A DNA stretch of 64,000 nt from Heterohyrax brucei (lineage: Eukaryota; Chordata; Mammalia; Hyracoidea; Procaviidae). Made by a program: the position numbers and the translations under genes. Of the stretch, positions 21,836 through 32,650 are shown piece after piece; within the stretch, counting starts at the first letter, position 1; every line of letters starts with the position of its first letter. The notes under the pieces are model-generated. The model saw only the letters and a program-made list of their open reading frames with translations. It did no database searches and was not told the DNA's origin. The DNA lies in contig CM053154.1 in the NCBI GenBank assembly GCA_028571685.1, positions 188,501 to 252,500 of the forward strand, in the 5' to 3' direction.

Positions 21836-22504
21836 CTAAACAAAACTCCAGAAGGCTTTATTTTTCAGAAATTGACAAACACTCTCAAATTCACTTGAAA
21901 ATCCTAAGGACCTAGAAGATACAAGACAACTTTGAAAAAGAAGAACGAATCTGGAGCACTAACACTGTTTGATTTCAAAACATATTATGAAGCTGCAATA
22001 ATCTAACTCAACAGCACTTGGCTTGGCTGGCAATAATCAATGTGGGACTGTTAACAGGATAAACAAGTAGATTAATGCAGTTGAATAAAAAACCAGAAAC
22101 AGACACACACATATGGACAACTGAGTTTTGTCAAAGGTACAAAAGCAATTCAACAGAGAAAAGTAGTTTTTTCAGCAAATGGTACTGGAATGGTTAAGTG
22201 CCTGTATGCCAGAAAAGTAAAGAGCTTTGACCTTACCTCATACCAGATGCAAAAAATAACTCAGAATGGATCACAGACCTTAACAAAAAACTTAAAACTG
22301 TAAAACTCTTAGAAGAAAACATGGGAGAGAATCTTAGTGGTGTTGAATCAGGAAAATATTTCTTAGAAATAACAACAAACTATGATATATCAATGAATGA
22401 ACAGATATATTAGGCTTCAACAAAATTGTTAAGAGAACAAACAGGCATACTATGTAGATTGGGAGAAAATATTTGAAAATCACACATCTGCTATAAAACA
22501 TTTA

Positions 22505-22662
22505 AAAAAACCTTTACCATCAAATCACTTTTGACTTACAGCAACCCTATAGGACAGAGTAGAGCTGTCCTATAGAATTTCCAAGTAGTGGCTGGTGGGT
22601 TTGAACTGCTGACCTTTTGGTCAGGAGCTGAATGCTTAACCATAGAGCAACCAGGGCTCCAG
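22505..22662 (-). mobile_element. AfroSINE, antisense
   Basis: Reversed SINE landmarks: 'cagcaaccctataggacag', 'gaactgctgaccttttggtc', ending 'agcaaccagggctcc'. It splits L1 ORF2 sequence. Confidence 0.9.
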
Positions 22663-23115
22663 AATCTGCTGTAAGAGAAGATACATGACTAGCATGGCAA
22701 ATGACCTCACAGGGATGCTCAAAGTCATTAGTTGTTAGGGGAATGCAAATTAAAAGACCACAAAGTAACACCACTATACGCCTCTCAGAACAGCTAAAAC
22801 ATTGCAATGAATGAAAAAAGTCAGACGCTAAAGAAAATATGTTGCTTGATTCCACTTATATAAAATTTTAGAAAATGCAAAGTAACCTGTAGCAAGAGAA
22901 AACAGACCAGAAGTTACCTGGAGAGGTGGGTGCGGGGTGGGGCAGGAGGCAAAGACGAAAAGACAGCACAGGAGGCTTTGGAGGTGGTGGATATGTGTAC
23001 CATGCTGATTGTAGTGATGGTTTCCTGGGCTTAGGTACAAGCCAAAACTAAACAAATTTTACACTTTAAGTACGTCCAGTGTGTCCTATGTCAATTACAC
23101 CTCAGTAACATTGTT

Positions 23116-23621
23116 TTCCTAAAACACTTCCAAAATTTCCAGGCCTAGAACCAGGAGAATCAGCACTATGAGAAGAGCACACTACTTTATGCCCAAGGTG
23201 ATTTCTCTCTGTGGGGACAAAGCTGCTTTGACACTAGAAAACCAACCACTGCGATCTGCCATGCTGAGTTACTCAAGGGAAAAAATCATAGCATCACCTT
23301 AAAAGAAGCAAAAGCATTTATATAAAATTCTAATTATAACAATAAGTAAGTATAAAAATAAGTAAGTCTTTGCAAACTAGAGCTAGAAGGGAACTTCTTT
23401 AATCTGATTAACGAGTATTTTAAAAAAAATCCAGCAGCAAATGTTCTAGTTCCTGGACTCTGACAAGCACAGGGCGCCCCCACCCGCCACTTGTGCTGAC
23501 ACTGTACTGAAGTCCCAACCGAGGTGGCAAGCTAGGAAGGTAAAGGCCCAAGAGGGAACCAAAGCAGCTGTCATTCACGGATGATACCACTGCTGCCAAA
23601 CTAAAGCAAGTTCATTCCACC
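23116..23621. other. No gene or named repeat recognised
   Basis: Mixed sequence with short A-rich runs at 23280-23430. No conserved coding frame or repeat landmark that I can support. Confidence 0.4.
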
Positions 23622-24028
23622 TGTTACTGTAGCCGAAAATTCAGAGACAGAGAGGGGTTCCAGCAATGCTTTATTAGCAGATAACTCACCAAATCTGAGG
23701 GACAGAAAGAATAACTTCTCCAAAAACTGTCCCATTTGAGCTATATTTCCAGTGGTTTTCATGGCCAGATGTCAGACAAACTGGCATCTGAAGATTGTCA
23801 CAGAACAACAACCGGGAGTCACAAGATTCCATTACACCATAACATTCCATTCCATTGTATCAAACAATGTGAATTACCCAAAATTTTATTATCTCTCTGA
23901 AGCCTTAATCCATTTTACTTCCCTGGAGATGGAGAGAGGAATGCAGACCTGCTAATCCGGTCTGGGGTGATAATCGAGGCAGAGGATGGAATGTAGTTTA
24001 ATAACCTAGATTCTTCTAGTCACCGACA
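23622..24028 (-). mobile_element. Candidate solo LTR, antisense
   Basis: Read on minus it starts TGTCGGTGACTAG and ends CTACAGTAACA. The minus-strand polyadenylation signal AATAAA lies at about 23672-23677 (part of gctaataaagc), followed by 'ggaacccctctctgtctctg', an R-U5-like end. Flanks are CCACC (23617-23621) and CCACT (24029-24033), an imperfect 5-bp duplication. The family is not identified. Confidence 0.45.
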
Positions 24029-24420
24029 CCACTGGGAGAAAGAATTCTGGAAGGATGTGCAGGCGCCTGAGTAAACAACTCAGTGAGCTTACTGGACGAG
24101 TTCAATAAACAAAAGTCAGTTTCTTGTTTGTTTTTTTTTTTGTAGTTGTTATTTGTTTTGTTTTACGTAAAGCAGCAATAAACTGAAACTGAATTATTGA
24201 ATTATTTTAGTTTGTAACAACTTGCAAAAGCAGTAAAGTATCAAATGTCGCAGAAGTGACGTAATGAAAAACAGGGGAGACCTTTTGCAGAGACCTTTCG
24301 CAGAACCGTGAGAAAGCTCTAAGTAAATGAGGGAAAGCACCAGGTCTACGGGTGCAAAGCCTGACTAACAGAGGGCAAGACTGGACTTGTCAAGCTGACT
24401 CTGAACTTTGCAGGAGGGCA

Positions 24421-24640
24421 AGGGGCACAAACAGCCCTCCCCGTCACCACTAGGAGGATTGTGAATTTTCCATAGAACCAGGGGGCACAAACAGCCCTCC
24501 CTGTCACCACTAGGATTGTGAATTTTCCATAGAACCAGGGGGCACAAACAGACCTCCCCGTCACCACTAGGAGGATTGTGAATTTTCCATAGAACCAGGG
24601 GGCACAAACAACCCTCCGTTGTCACCTCCAGGGGGATTGA
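24421..24640. repeat. 60-bp minisatellite, three to four units
   Basis: Units begin at 24421, 24481, 24538 and 24598 with periods of 60, 57 and 60. The core is 'ggcacaaacagccctcc', 'gtcaccactaggaggattg', 'tgaattttccatagaacc'. The 57-base unit lacks one 'agg'. The last unit decays after 24620. The three good units differ at very few bases. Confidence 0.9.
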
Positions 24641-26229
24641 AGAGCAGCAGTTGGCTCTAGGAACAGGTCCGTCAGCGCAGGTTGGCTGGAAGCCGGAGTG
24701 CCGACAGGAGGCCCCTCTCCCTTCTGACTGGGCCCTCCCTGGGCCACTCGCAAGGGCCTGAGACAGTTCTTGCCTCCTGACAGGCCCCCCCAAGAGTGTG
24801 AAGAGGAGCAATCCCACGTGGGGGAGGAGAACCCTCAGCCCCAGAGCTGAGGGTCTAGTGCTTCGGGTCACTGCCGCGCGTGAGATCAAGGCCAGGGCCG
24901 CTCTTCTACAAGAAGAGGAGGAGCTGACAGCCCCAGAGAGGCGCGCAGAGGGTGCTCCTTCAGGCCGGGACTGGGTGGGCCCCTGCGGGTGGCAGAAAAG
25001 CTGCAGGAAGCAAAGGCCACAGAAACAGGAACAGAGAGGGTGTCCCGGCCCCAAACCCTCCTGACTGGGAAGGACTCCTCGGGGTCACATGAGGCTACCC
25101 CTTCAGGAGCCTTCACCCTCAAACAGCTCGTGAAGGGACAGCCTCATGTGACCACAAGGTCAGAAGGGAGATGGCAAGCCCACAGCACCCAGACTTTGGG
25201 GAGGGCAGGAAGAGTTTCAGTCCCAACCCCTCCAAGCAGGCACACACCTGGACCTGGGGAAGGGCAGGAGGGACTGGATCTCCAGATGAACCCTGCCTGT
25301 GCCCCTCCCAGTCCCATGACCACCCCCATCCCCAGGCCACAACCACTCGACTGCCATGAGGACAGCTAGATGGGGAAGGAGTGGGTGGGCAGGTTTCCAC
25401 CTGGCCTCTAATTGGTCCAATTTGGCTGACAGGCCTGGCTGCAGGGACACCGGGCAGGCTGTCCTGCAGCCTGGTGCAAACCAGTCCCCTGGGCCCTCTG
25501 GGTGGGGAAGAGCCACCTCCTTCTCTGCCCGCTCCATGGGGAAACTGCCTGCAGGCACTTGCCTCCCTGGGTTCTCTTAATGTGACGGTCTGAGGAGGGA
25601 TGCCAACTTCCTGAAGACTTTTGTTCTTTGGAAATAACTTCACGTCCACAGTCACAGGGCAGGGCAGGGCTTCCAGCTCCTGCAGCCCCGGGTGCCTTTG
25701 CCCATTCTCCTCATGCTGGCTAGAGCCCTGAGCTGAGGGGATACTTGGGGGACTCCTCAGCACTTTCCCCAAACAGCTGGCCCTCACTTGAGTGAATATC
25801 AGGCCTGGAAAGGCTGCCTGTCTCTCTCTGGGAACCCGCACCCTTGTCTCTATGTAGGGGGGTCTCTTTTATGATGGGGATCTTTCCGGCAGGTGTGTTG
25901 TATTTTGCAGTTTTCCAGGCTATGTCCTTGTCGGCTCAGAACTGGATGGTCACAGTCCTGAGCCACTGGTCCAAGAATTTGTAGGGAACTAAGACCAGTT
26001 TCACTCATGCTGAGTCATCCACCCAGCTGAAACCTCAAGCTCAGTCAGGGCCAGCAAGTAATTTGCAACGACGTGCTGCCACACCAGGCATTCAGACCTC
26101 GGGAACCAGCAGACTCTGTTCCTGCTCACATCCGTGTTTACAGGTGAGGAGGCAGGGCTGGTGGGTCAGAGCACGGCAGGCAGTCTGGGGCTCCAACCCT
26201 GGCCGACCACCTGCAGACTCATGACCAGT
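24641..26229. other. GC-rich single-copy-looking DNA, no gene supported
   Basis: Long open frames on the minus strand (24365-25054 and 25119-25841) have no recognisable domain, and the first includes the minisatellite. Such frames are expected by chance in GC-rich DNA. I see no repeat family. Confidence 0.45.
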
Positions 26230-26249
26230 CTCTACTCAAGTGAGAGCCA

Positions 26250-27000
26250 AGAAGTGTATGTGCCGTGCGTGTGTTTGTGTGTGTGTACCTGTGAATGCCT
26301 ATGTGTGTGTGCCTGGGCATGCTTGTATGTGAGCCTGTGTGTACTTAATGTGCTTGTGTGTGCACCCATGTTACGGCTGTATGCACTTGTGTGTGCCTTG
26401 TGTTGTGGTTGCATGCACTTGTACATGCCTTGGTGCACCTAAGTTTACCTGTATGTGCATTTTATGCACATGTATATGAACCTGTGTGTGGCTGTGTGCA
26501 CCTGTGAATGCTTTTGTGTACATCTGTTTGTGTACCTATGTGGATGCGCCTGTGTGTATACCTGATGATGTACCTGTGTGAGACTGTGTGCTTCAACGCA
26601 CCTAAGAGTACCTGCATGTGCCCTGTGTGTGAGCCTCTGTCTGTGAAAGCACCTGTGTGTGCTTTGGGTACACCTGTGTGTGGTTGTGTTTGCTTTCATG
26701 GTTCCCTGTGTGTGTACCTGAGTCCATTTGTAGGTACACCCATGTATACCTAAGCATGCCTTTGTGTGAGCCTGTGTGGACTGTGTATGTCTTCATGCAC
26801 CCATGTGTCTGTTGTGCATGAACCTGTGTGTGCTTTTGTGTGCACCAGTGTGTCTTTTGTGTGCACCTGTGTGTCTGTGGGTGCAGCTATGCACACACCT
26901 GAGCATACCTCTGTGTGAGCCCATGTGTAACTGTGTGCCTCAGTGTTACTGTCTGTGCCTTGTCTGCACCTGTATGTGCACCATGTAGCTATGTTTGGGA
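26250..27000. repeat. Degenerate GT-rich tract (minisatellite-like)
   Basis: About 750 bases of irregular 'ctgtgtgtgc', 'acctgtgtgtg' and 'gcacctgtatgtg' units of roughly 20-30 bases, G+T-rich on the plus strand. Open frames on both strands across it are low-complexity artefacts. Confidence 0.85.
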
Positions 27001-27303
27001 GCAAGGCTGTCTGGGAGTGTGTTGGCAGACGTGATGCCGTCAGTTGGTATCTATACTGACAGACATGTGCGGGTCTGGGCTTGGGGAGTTGTTCATGGTT
27101 TTGGATCAGTGTTTATGTTTCTGCAGGAGTACTCTCAGCTTGGGAGGCTCAGTGGGCTTGGAGTCGGCCTCTTGGGCAGGCGTGCACGTCTGTGTGACAG
27201 CCAGGGCTACAGAGCAGGCGCATCTGTCCATCGGTCTGACAGCAGGTAGGTGCTGTCTGTACCTAGTCTCTGTGTGTGCCTAGACCAGAGTCTGCTGGGA
27301 GCC

Positions 27304-27308
27304 TGTGT

Positions 27309-27365
<57 letters not shown>

Positions 27366-27366
27366 T
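27304..27366. repeat. (GT)n microsatellite
   Basis: Near-pure alternating GT of about 60 bases, with two 'gc' interruptions at the left end. It is a likely length polymorphism and can adopt Z-DNA. Confidence 0.95.
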
Positions 27367-29390
27367 GTTCCTATAGGGCTGCTGATCAGGAATATGGAGT
27401 CTGGGCTTGTTCTAGGGCTCCAGCTTCAGGGTGGGCATGTTCTCAGTGTTGGGTGCTCGGTGCCTGCGGGAGAATTGACGTGTGAGAAGCATGTGTGTGC
27501 TGGATGTGACTGTGTGCACTGTGGAGGGTGTGTGTGTCAGGAGGGCTTGGGCTGCAGTGTCTGTGTGCCGCTCCTGCCTCACGACCACGTGAAGCCAGGG
27601 ACCCTTGGCTGGGGGTCCAGAGCCAAGATGAGCCAGGCTGCTATCCTGCCCTGGAGCCAAGACAGAGGGGCTGGGGACCTGGGAGACATTCACCAGTCCC
27701 AAACGTGTGACACCAGGGACCAGTCTGCGTGAATTCTAGCCACAGGGTGGCTGTCTCCCTGACTTCTGGCCCAGCTCCTCCCACTGCGGGTTGTCAACGT
27801 TCACGGGCTACCTGGCATCCCAGAGTGGCTGTGAGGGCCACACTCCTTCCTTGGCCAGCCTGCCACTGTAGCAGATATGAAGCTTGCCCTCTAACCCCTC
27901 AATAGAACCCCCATGTGAGCCTCTAGGCAAGAGTGTTTCCTGGCTGTCCTGGTAGCCTGTGAGGGGGTTCCACCACGACTTGTGTCACAGTGAAGGGACT
28001 AGAGGCACAGAGGGGATCTGTCCAAGGTCACACAGCAGCAGAGCAGGGCAGAATGGAACCCTGTGCCCTGAGCCCTACCTACCCCCACCATAACACTTGT
28101 GGGTCATAAGCCACTTTGGTGCCAGCAGGCTGGGTGCTCAGCAGCAGCTAGAGGGAGAGCGGAGCAGGGTTCGGGGGCTGCCATGGGGCTAGGGGGCCCA
28201 GGGAGACAATGAGGCTGTGATGTGAATCATGAGCCAAGAGGGCTGTGTAGAAAGGTCAGGAAGCTACAGGGAGCTGACAGCTGCCTGACAGCTGGGGCTG
28301 AGAGCTGAGTCTAGGCAGGGCTGTCTTCCAGGGGACTCGTGCTCCCACACACTCACACCCCCAGAGGTGCTCCCAGTCACCCCAGTTACCACGGGTGACG
28401 TTCTCACATTGCGTGCAGTACAGGTAGGGGTCAGCAGCCTACCCAGTGCAGTGCACAGGTTCATCCCACAGCAGAGTGGGAAGCTAGCAGTGTGACCTAG
28501 TGGGGTTTCCGGGTCAGGAATCAAAGGTACAGGAGGCGTGACCCAAGCTCAGGAGCACCAGAACCAGCAAAGCCACAGACAGTGGCCAGGACGGTGAGGA
28601 GAGGGCTGGCTTCTGTTTTTCAGGTCTTAGTGACCTGGCACTTGCTAGCCCACCCAAACAACTGCCTAGGGATGTCAGCAGTAAGGAGGCCCCCTGCCCC
28701 CCGTCCCAAGCGGAGGGGGCAGAGCTCAGCGTGGCCACCCTGTGCTGGTCAGAGAGGCAGGCAGGAGCTGGATATCAGCCTGCAGCTCGAGGCCTGGCTC
28801 TGAGAGTGTTGGGGCGGAGGGCCTGCAGCTCCCAGGAACCCTGAATTCTCCTTGAAAACCATAGTCAGCTCAGATTTAGTCCTGGGATGAGTTCTGCAGA
28901 ACTGCCTCCTTCCCGTCAGGTATAGATGAGAAAATCAAATCCTAGTATGATAGGTGGACCCCTCCAGATACCCACAAAGACAGCAGCAGAACCAGGTGAC
29001 TCCTATCAGCCAGACTCTAGGCCAGGACCCTGTCCACAGCCTCACCCCAACTTATCTCCTCACCCTGGCCCCACTAGTCCTGGACCCGGGTAACTTCCAC
29101 TGTGGGCCTCCCATCTTCAAACTGCCTGTGAAAGCCCCAAGGACAGGTCCAGTGGTGGTGAAGGGCTCTGCCCGCCCCCTCAGGGCTGACATATGTCCCT
29201 ACAGCAGGTCCCCGGAACACTCCTCCCCCGCAGCAGCGTCTGTTCACCATCCCTGCGTGAGGCCGGCTGGCTGTGTGTCTGAGGACAGAGCCCACGCAGT
29301 CTGACTCCCTCACGTGTGGGCTGGGCCACAGCAGACAGCCCCTGCTCCCTGCACTTCTGCCCAACCTGACCCACCAATTCTGCTTCCCAG
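27367..29390. other. Region upstream of the OR gene, with one antisense MIR
   Basis: A GT-enriched zone continues to about 27560. An antisense MIR core ('ccaaggtcacacagcagcag') lies at about 27993-28070. The rest is GC-rich with no recognised element. The 5' untranslated exon(s) and promoter of the downstream OR would be expected here, but I cannot place them. Confidence 0.45.
27993..28070 (-). mobile_element. MIR fragment, antisense
   Basis: Plus strand reads 'gaggcacagaggggatctg' and 'ccaaggtcacacagc', the reverse complement of the MIR core with its 'gctgtgtgaccttgg' motif. Confidence 0.65.
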
Positions 29391-29429
29391 ATGAGGCCAT
29401 GTCTGCGAGGGACAATGGCTCAGAGGTGA
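29391..29429 (+). promoter_or_regulatory. Short upstream ORF overlapping the OR start
   Basis: If the coding exon starts after the acceptor at 29390, the first ATG is at 29391, eight bases before the OR start and in another frame. It runs 12 codons to TGA at 29427-29429. It could lower translation or be skipped by leaky scanning. It depends on the splice site being real. Confidence 0.35.
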
Positions 29430-30355
29430 CCGAGTTCATCCTGTTAGGCTTCTCAGGCTCCTCGGGACTCCACCTGAGCCTACTGGTACTGTTCCTTTTG
29501 GCCTACACACTGACTGTCATGGAAAACGTGATCATTGTGGCTGTGATCTACTCTGGTCCCCTGCTGCACAAGCCCATGTACCTGTTCCTCAGCCACCTGT
29601 CCTTCCTGGAAGCCTGGTACATCTCTGTCACCGTGCCCAAAATGCTGCTGAGCCTGGTGGCCCCCAAGTTCCAACGCATCTCCTTCATTGGCTGCATGGC
29701 CCAGCTGTACTTCTTCCTGGCACTGGCCTGCACTGAGTGCGTGCTGCTGGGTGTCATGGCCTACGACCGGTATGTGGCCATCTGCCACCCACTTCGCTAT
29801 TCTGCTATCATGCACCCCAGGCTCTGCAGCCTGCTGGCCACAGGCTCCTGGCTCTTGGGCTTTAGCATCTCACTGGGGAAGGTCTTCTTCATCTCCCGCC
29901 TTGGCTACTGTGGCCCCAACATCATGAACCACTTCTTCTGTGATGTGTCCCCCCTGCTCAACCTTGCCTGCTCGGACATGTCTGTGGCAGAGCTTGTGGA
30001 CTTCCTGCTGGCCCTGCTTGTCCTGCTGGGGCCACTGCTGCTCACCATGTCCTCCTATGCTGCCATTCTCAGCACGGTGCTCCACATCTCATCCTCTGCT
30101 GGCCGCCAGAAGGCCTTCTCTACCTGTGCCTCTCACCTGGCTGTGGTGGTCATCTTCTACTCAGCCTCCCTCTTCATCTACGCCCGGCCACGTGCCATCT
30201 ACTCCTTCGACTACAACAAGCTAGTGTCCATGGTCTACACGGTGCTCACACCTCTTGTCAACCCCGTCATCTACTGCCTGCGTAACCAGGAGGTAAAGGA
30301 GGCACTGCGCAGGGCAGCACAGAAGGTGGCCCAGGCCCTGGGAGCCTCTGCCTAG
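29399..30355 (+). CDS. Olfactory receptor, class II, family-6-like, intact
   Basis: A 318-residue seven-helix odorant receptor of the plasma membrane of olfactory neurons, expected to signal through Golf and cAMP. OR hallmarks are all present: N-glycosylation site N6-G-S; PMYLFL after helix 1 (59-64); the C99 and C181 pair for the extracellular disulfide; MAYDRYVAICHPLRY at the end of helix 3 (120-134, DRY at 123-125); SY in helix 5 (219-220); KAFSTCASHL at helix 6 (238-247); NPVIY in helix 7 (288-292). Helix 1 has EN instead of the common GN. The usual OR length is 305-320, so it is complete. The frame is open upstream to 29273, but ATG 29399 gives the normal OR start and sits just after an acceptor-like ttctgcttcccag ending at 29390. 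Close to the receptor at 58394-59332 in many motifs (CGPN..NHFFCD, YARP, NKLVS). The exact subfamily needs a tree. Confidence 0.95.
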   Translation: MSARDNGSEVTEFILLGFSGSSGLHLSLLVLFLLAYTLTVMENVIIVAVIYSGPLLHKPMYLFLSHLSFLEAWYISVTVPKMLLSLVAPKFQRISFIGCMAQLYFFLALACTECVLLGVMAYDRYVAICHPLRYSAIMHPRLCSLLATGSWLLGFSISLGKVFFISRLGYCGPNIMNHFFCDVSPLLNLACSDMSVAELVDFLLALLVLLGPLLLTMSSYAAILSTVLHISSSAGRQKAFSTCASHLAVVVIFYSASLFIYARPRAIYSFDYNKLVSMVYTVLTPLVNPVIYCLRNQEVKEALRRAAQKVAQALGASA

Positions 30356-31180
30356 AGGTCTAGTCCATCTTGGACCCCCTGTGCTTCCTGGCTTGTTTCC
30401 CATGCCAACTCTAACTGGGTAGTCTAGACAAGGGGAAGTGAAGGCTGAAAGGAAGTGTTAGCTGGTTCCCACCACCCTGGTCTGTGCCTGAGCCAGCACA
30501 GAGGTTCAGGAAAGAGACCTTACTGGCTGAGACTTAGGAAAACAAGGATAAAATAATCTAGTGGGTTAAACAAGTATTCAGAAGTTAGAACTGCAAGATC
30601 TTTGATTTATTGGGAGTAGGCATGAGGGGAAGGGAAGAACAGAGGGCACCATCCATTCAGATGGGGAGCCAGGAGGAGGACAGGGTCTAGGATGGAGAAA
30701 CTGCATTCCGTTTGGAAATGCCCAGTAGCTATTTCAGTCCCTGGATCTGGCACTCCAGGGGGACAACTGGGCTTCAAACGGCCTAGAGAGGGGAATCAAA
30801 GTCAGGAACATAAGTGATGTTACCTGGGGAGAGCGAGGGGACAGATGAGAAGCGGTCCTTGTCAGAGTTCCGAGAAACCTCTCTCAGAAAAGTAGTGCAA
30901 GCAGCACAGAGAGCAAAATCCCAGCAATGTGACGCCGCAGACACCACGGGAGAGAGCTACCAGCAACGTGTTCCCTGTGCCGCAGCAGCTGCTGAGGTCA
31001 ATTGAGAGGAAGGAGGACAGGTCCAATGTTAGCTTGGGACAAGAAGTCTCCATGACACAAAAGTCGACGGGCGAGAATTGAAGAAAGAGAGAGAACTGAG
31101 GAAATCCAGAGCTGAGTTCAAGAGTTCATTTGGGAAGTAGGACTGTGAAGAGAAAGAGGAGGACATGAGGTTGGAAAAGT
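30356..31180. other. OR 3' flank, no gene or repeat recognised
   Basis: Contains the presumed 3' UTR of the OR gene. No clear AATAAA directly after the stop; the first A/T-rich candidate region is about 30540-30610 (aaggataaaataatc). Purine-rich near 31070-31180. Confidence 0.4.
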
Positions 31181-31189
31181 TTATTTTGT

Positions 31190-32650
31190 TTTGTTTCCCT
31201 GATCCCTCTTCCACTCATCTTCGTTTGTCTCAGTAGATTTGCCTGTGCTGAATACTTCACATAAGTGGAACCATGTACTGTTTTTTCTTTTGTGTCTGAT
31301 TTATTTCACTCAGCATAATGTTTTTAGAGATCATTGATGTGGTAGCACGTATCAGAGCTCCATTTCTGTTTACATTTGAACGACTGTGTGTGTATACCAC
31401 ATTTTGTGTGTTCATTCACATGGTGACAAACACTTGGATTGTCTTTGTCTTTTAGCTATTGTGAAGAATGCTGCAACAAAAATTGATGTACATATGCTGA
31501 TGTTTGAGTCACTGATTTCAGATTTTCCAGGTTTATACGCCCAAGTGGAATTGGTAGGTCATAAGACAATTCTAAGTTTCAGTTTTTGAGGAATCAGCAA
31601 ACTGGTTTCCTCAGTGGCTACAGCATTTACATTCTCACTGGAAACCCAGTTTCTCCACATTCCTGCCAGCATTTGTTATTTTCTGTTTGTTTGCTTTATT
31701 CATAATAACCCTTCTAGTAGGAGTGAAGTGACATCTCACTGTGGTTTCCATTTACATCTCCCTAATGGACAAAACTGGAGTCCAGTGGAGCAGGAGATAA
31801 GAACTCAGCTGCCAACCAGAAGGTCAGCAGTTCAAATCCATGAACCGCTCCTTAGAAACCCTATGGGGTAGTTCAGCTCTGTCCTGTAGGATTGCTGCGA
31901 GTTAGCATCGACTCGGCAGTAACAAGTTTTATTTTGGGTAATGACTAATAGTATTACTTTTTCTCATGTGCTCACTGGCCGTTTGTATATCGCCTTTGAA
32001 GAAAGTTTTATTCAAGCCTTTTGTCCATTTTTTAATTGAGCTACTAGTCTTTTGTTGTTGGGTTTTAAGAGTTATTTAAATATTCTCGATATTAAATCCT
32101 TATCTGCTTTAGAGTGTCCAAATATTTTCTCCCATTCTGTAGGCTGTGTTTTGACTTTCCTAATAATGTCCCTTGATCCAAAAAAGCTGTAACTGTGATG
32201 AAGTCATATACATCTGTTTTTTCTCTTGTTGTTTGTGTTTTGGTGTCATAGCCAAGAATTCACTGCCTCAGAGAAGGTATTGAAGGTTTACCCAAGTATT
32301 CTTCTAAGATTTTCGTGGTTTTAGTTTTTATATTTAGGTCATTCACATATTTTGGTTAATTTTTATATATAAGGTGAGGTAGGGGTCCAACATCATTCCT
32401 CTGAATGTGAAGATCCAGTTGTCCCAGCACTACTTGTTGAAGAGACTGTTCTTTCCTGACTGAATGGTCTTAGCACCCTTATTGAAGTCAACTGGCCATA
32501 GATGTAGAGGTTTATTTCTGGATTCTCAATTCTGCCCCAACTGACAGTTTTTTAAAATATGTGAAATCAGAATGTGAATCCTCCTACTTTGTTCTTTTTT
32601 CTTTTCTTTTTTTTCAAGATTGTTCTGCCTGTTCTAGATTCCTTGTAATT
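31190..32650 (-). mobile_element. Antisense old L1 (3' region), split by an AfroSINE
   Basis: The plus strand shows antisense L1 landmarks: 'tttcactcagcataatgt' at 31303-31320, 'gctattgtgaagaatgctgc' at 31455-31474, 'tctccctaatgg' at 31758-31769, 'ttttctcccattctgtagg' at 32124-32142. It is broken at 31780-31930 by the SINE. No open frame survives. Confidence 0.85.
31780..31930 (+). mobile_element. AfroSINE
   Basis: Starts near 'ggagtccagtggagcagg', with 'cagctgccaaccagaaggtc', 'agttcaaatcc', 'gaaaccctatggggtag', 'ctctgtcctgtaggattgc' and the 'gagttagcatcgactcggc' end. Confidence 0.9.

Larger units (their letters stand above)
20900..23115 (+). mobile_element. Old L1, ORF2 3' half and 3' UTR, with nested AfroSINEs
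   Basis: ORF2 blocks in order: 'taaccaaaagatgtgcaag'-type at 21040-21110, 'tcaatattgttaatatgac' at 21382-21400, 'gatttcaaaacatattatgaagctgc' region at 21970-21996, 'acatatggacaactgag' at 22108-22124, 'gaatgcaaattaaaa' at about 22741. The 3' UTR follows, with 'gaagttacctggagagg' and 'ttttacactttaagtacg' to 23110. SINEs interrupt at 21434-21830 and 22505-22662; an unassigned 130-base insert lies near 21130-21260. Confidence 0.8.

Noticed and set aside
24365-25054. 229-codon minus-strand open frame
   Set aside because: Its C-terminal half is the translated 60-base minisatellite and the rest has no domain; chance frame in GC-rich DNA.
25119-25841. 240-codon minus-strand open frame
   Set aside because: The longest unexplained frame, but proline/serine/glycine-rich with no recognised motif, no acceptor or signal peptide, and overlapping frames are open on both strands, as expected from GC content.
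26250-27000. Possible CRISPR-like or satellite array
   Set aside because: Units are irregular and differ in length; GT-rich low complexity in a mammalian genome, no spacer/repeat structure.
27250-27732. 160-codon open frame
   Set aside because: Contains a (CV)n run from the (GT)n microsatellite; artefact.
29273-29398. Upstream in-frame ATG extending the OR by 42 residues
   Set aside because: The extension is not OR-like and crosses a likely splice acceptor; the normal start at 29399 gives the usual length and glycosylation site.
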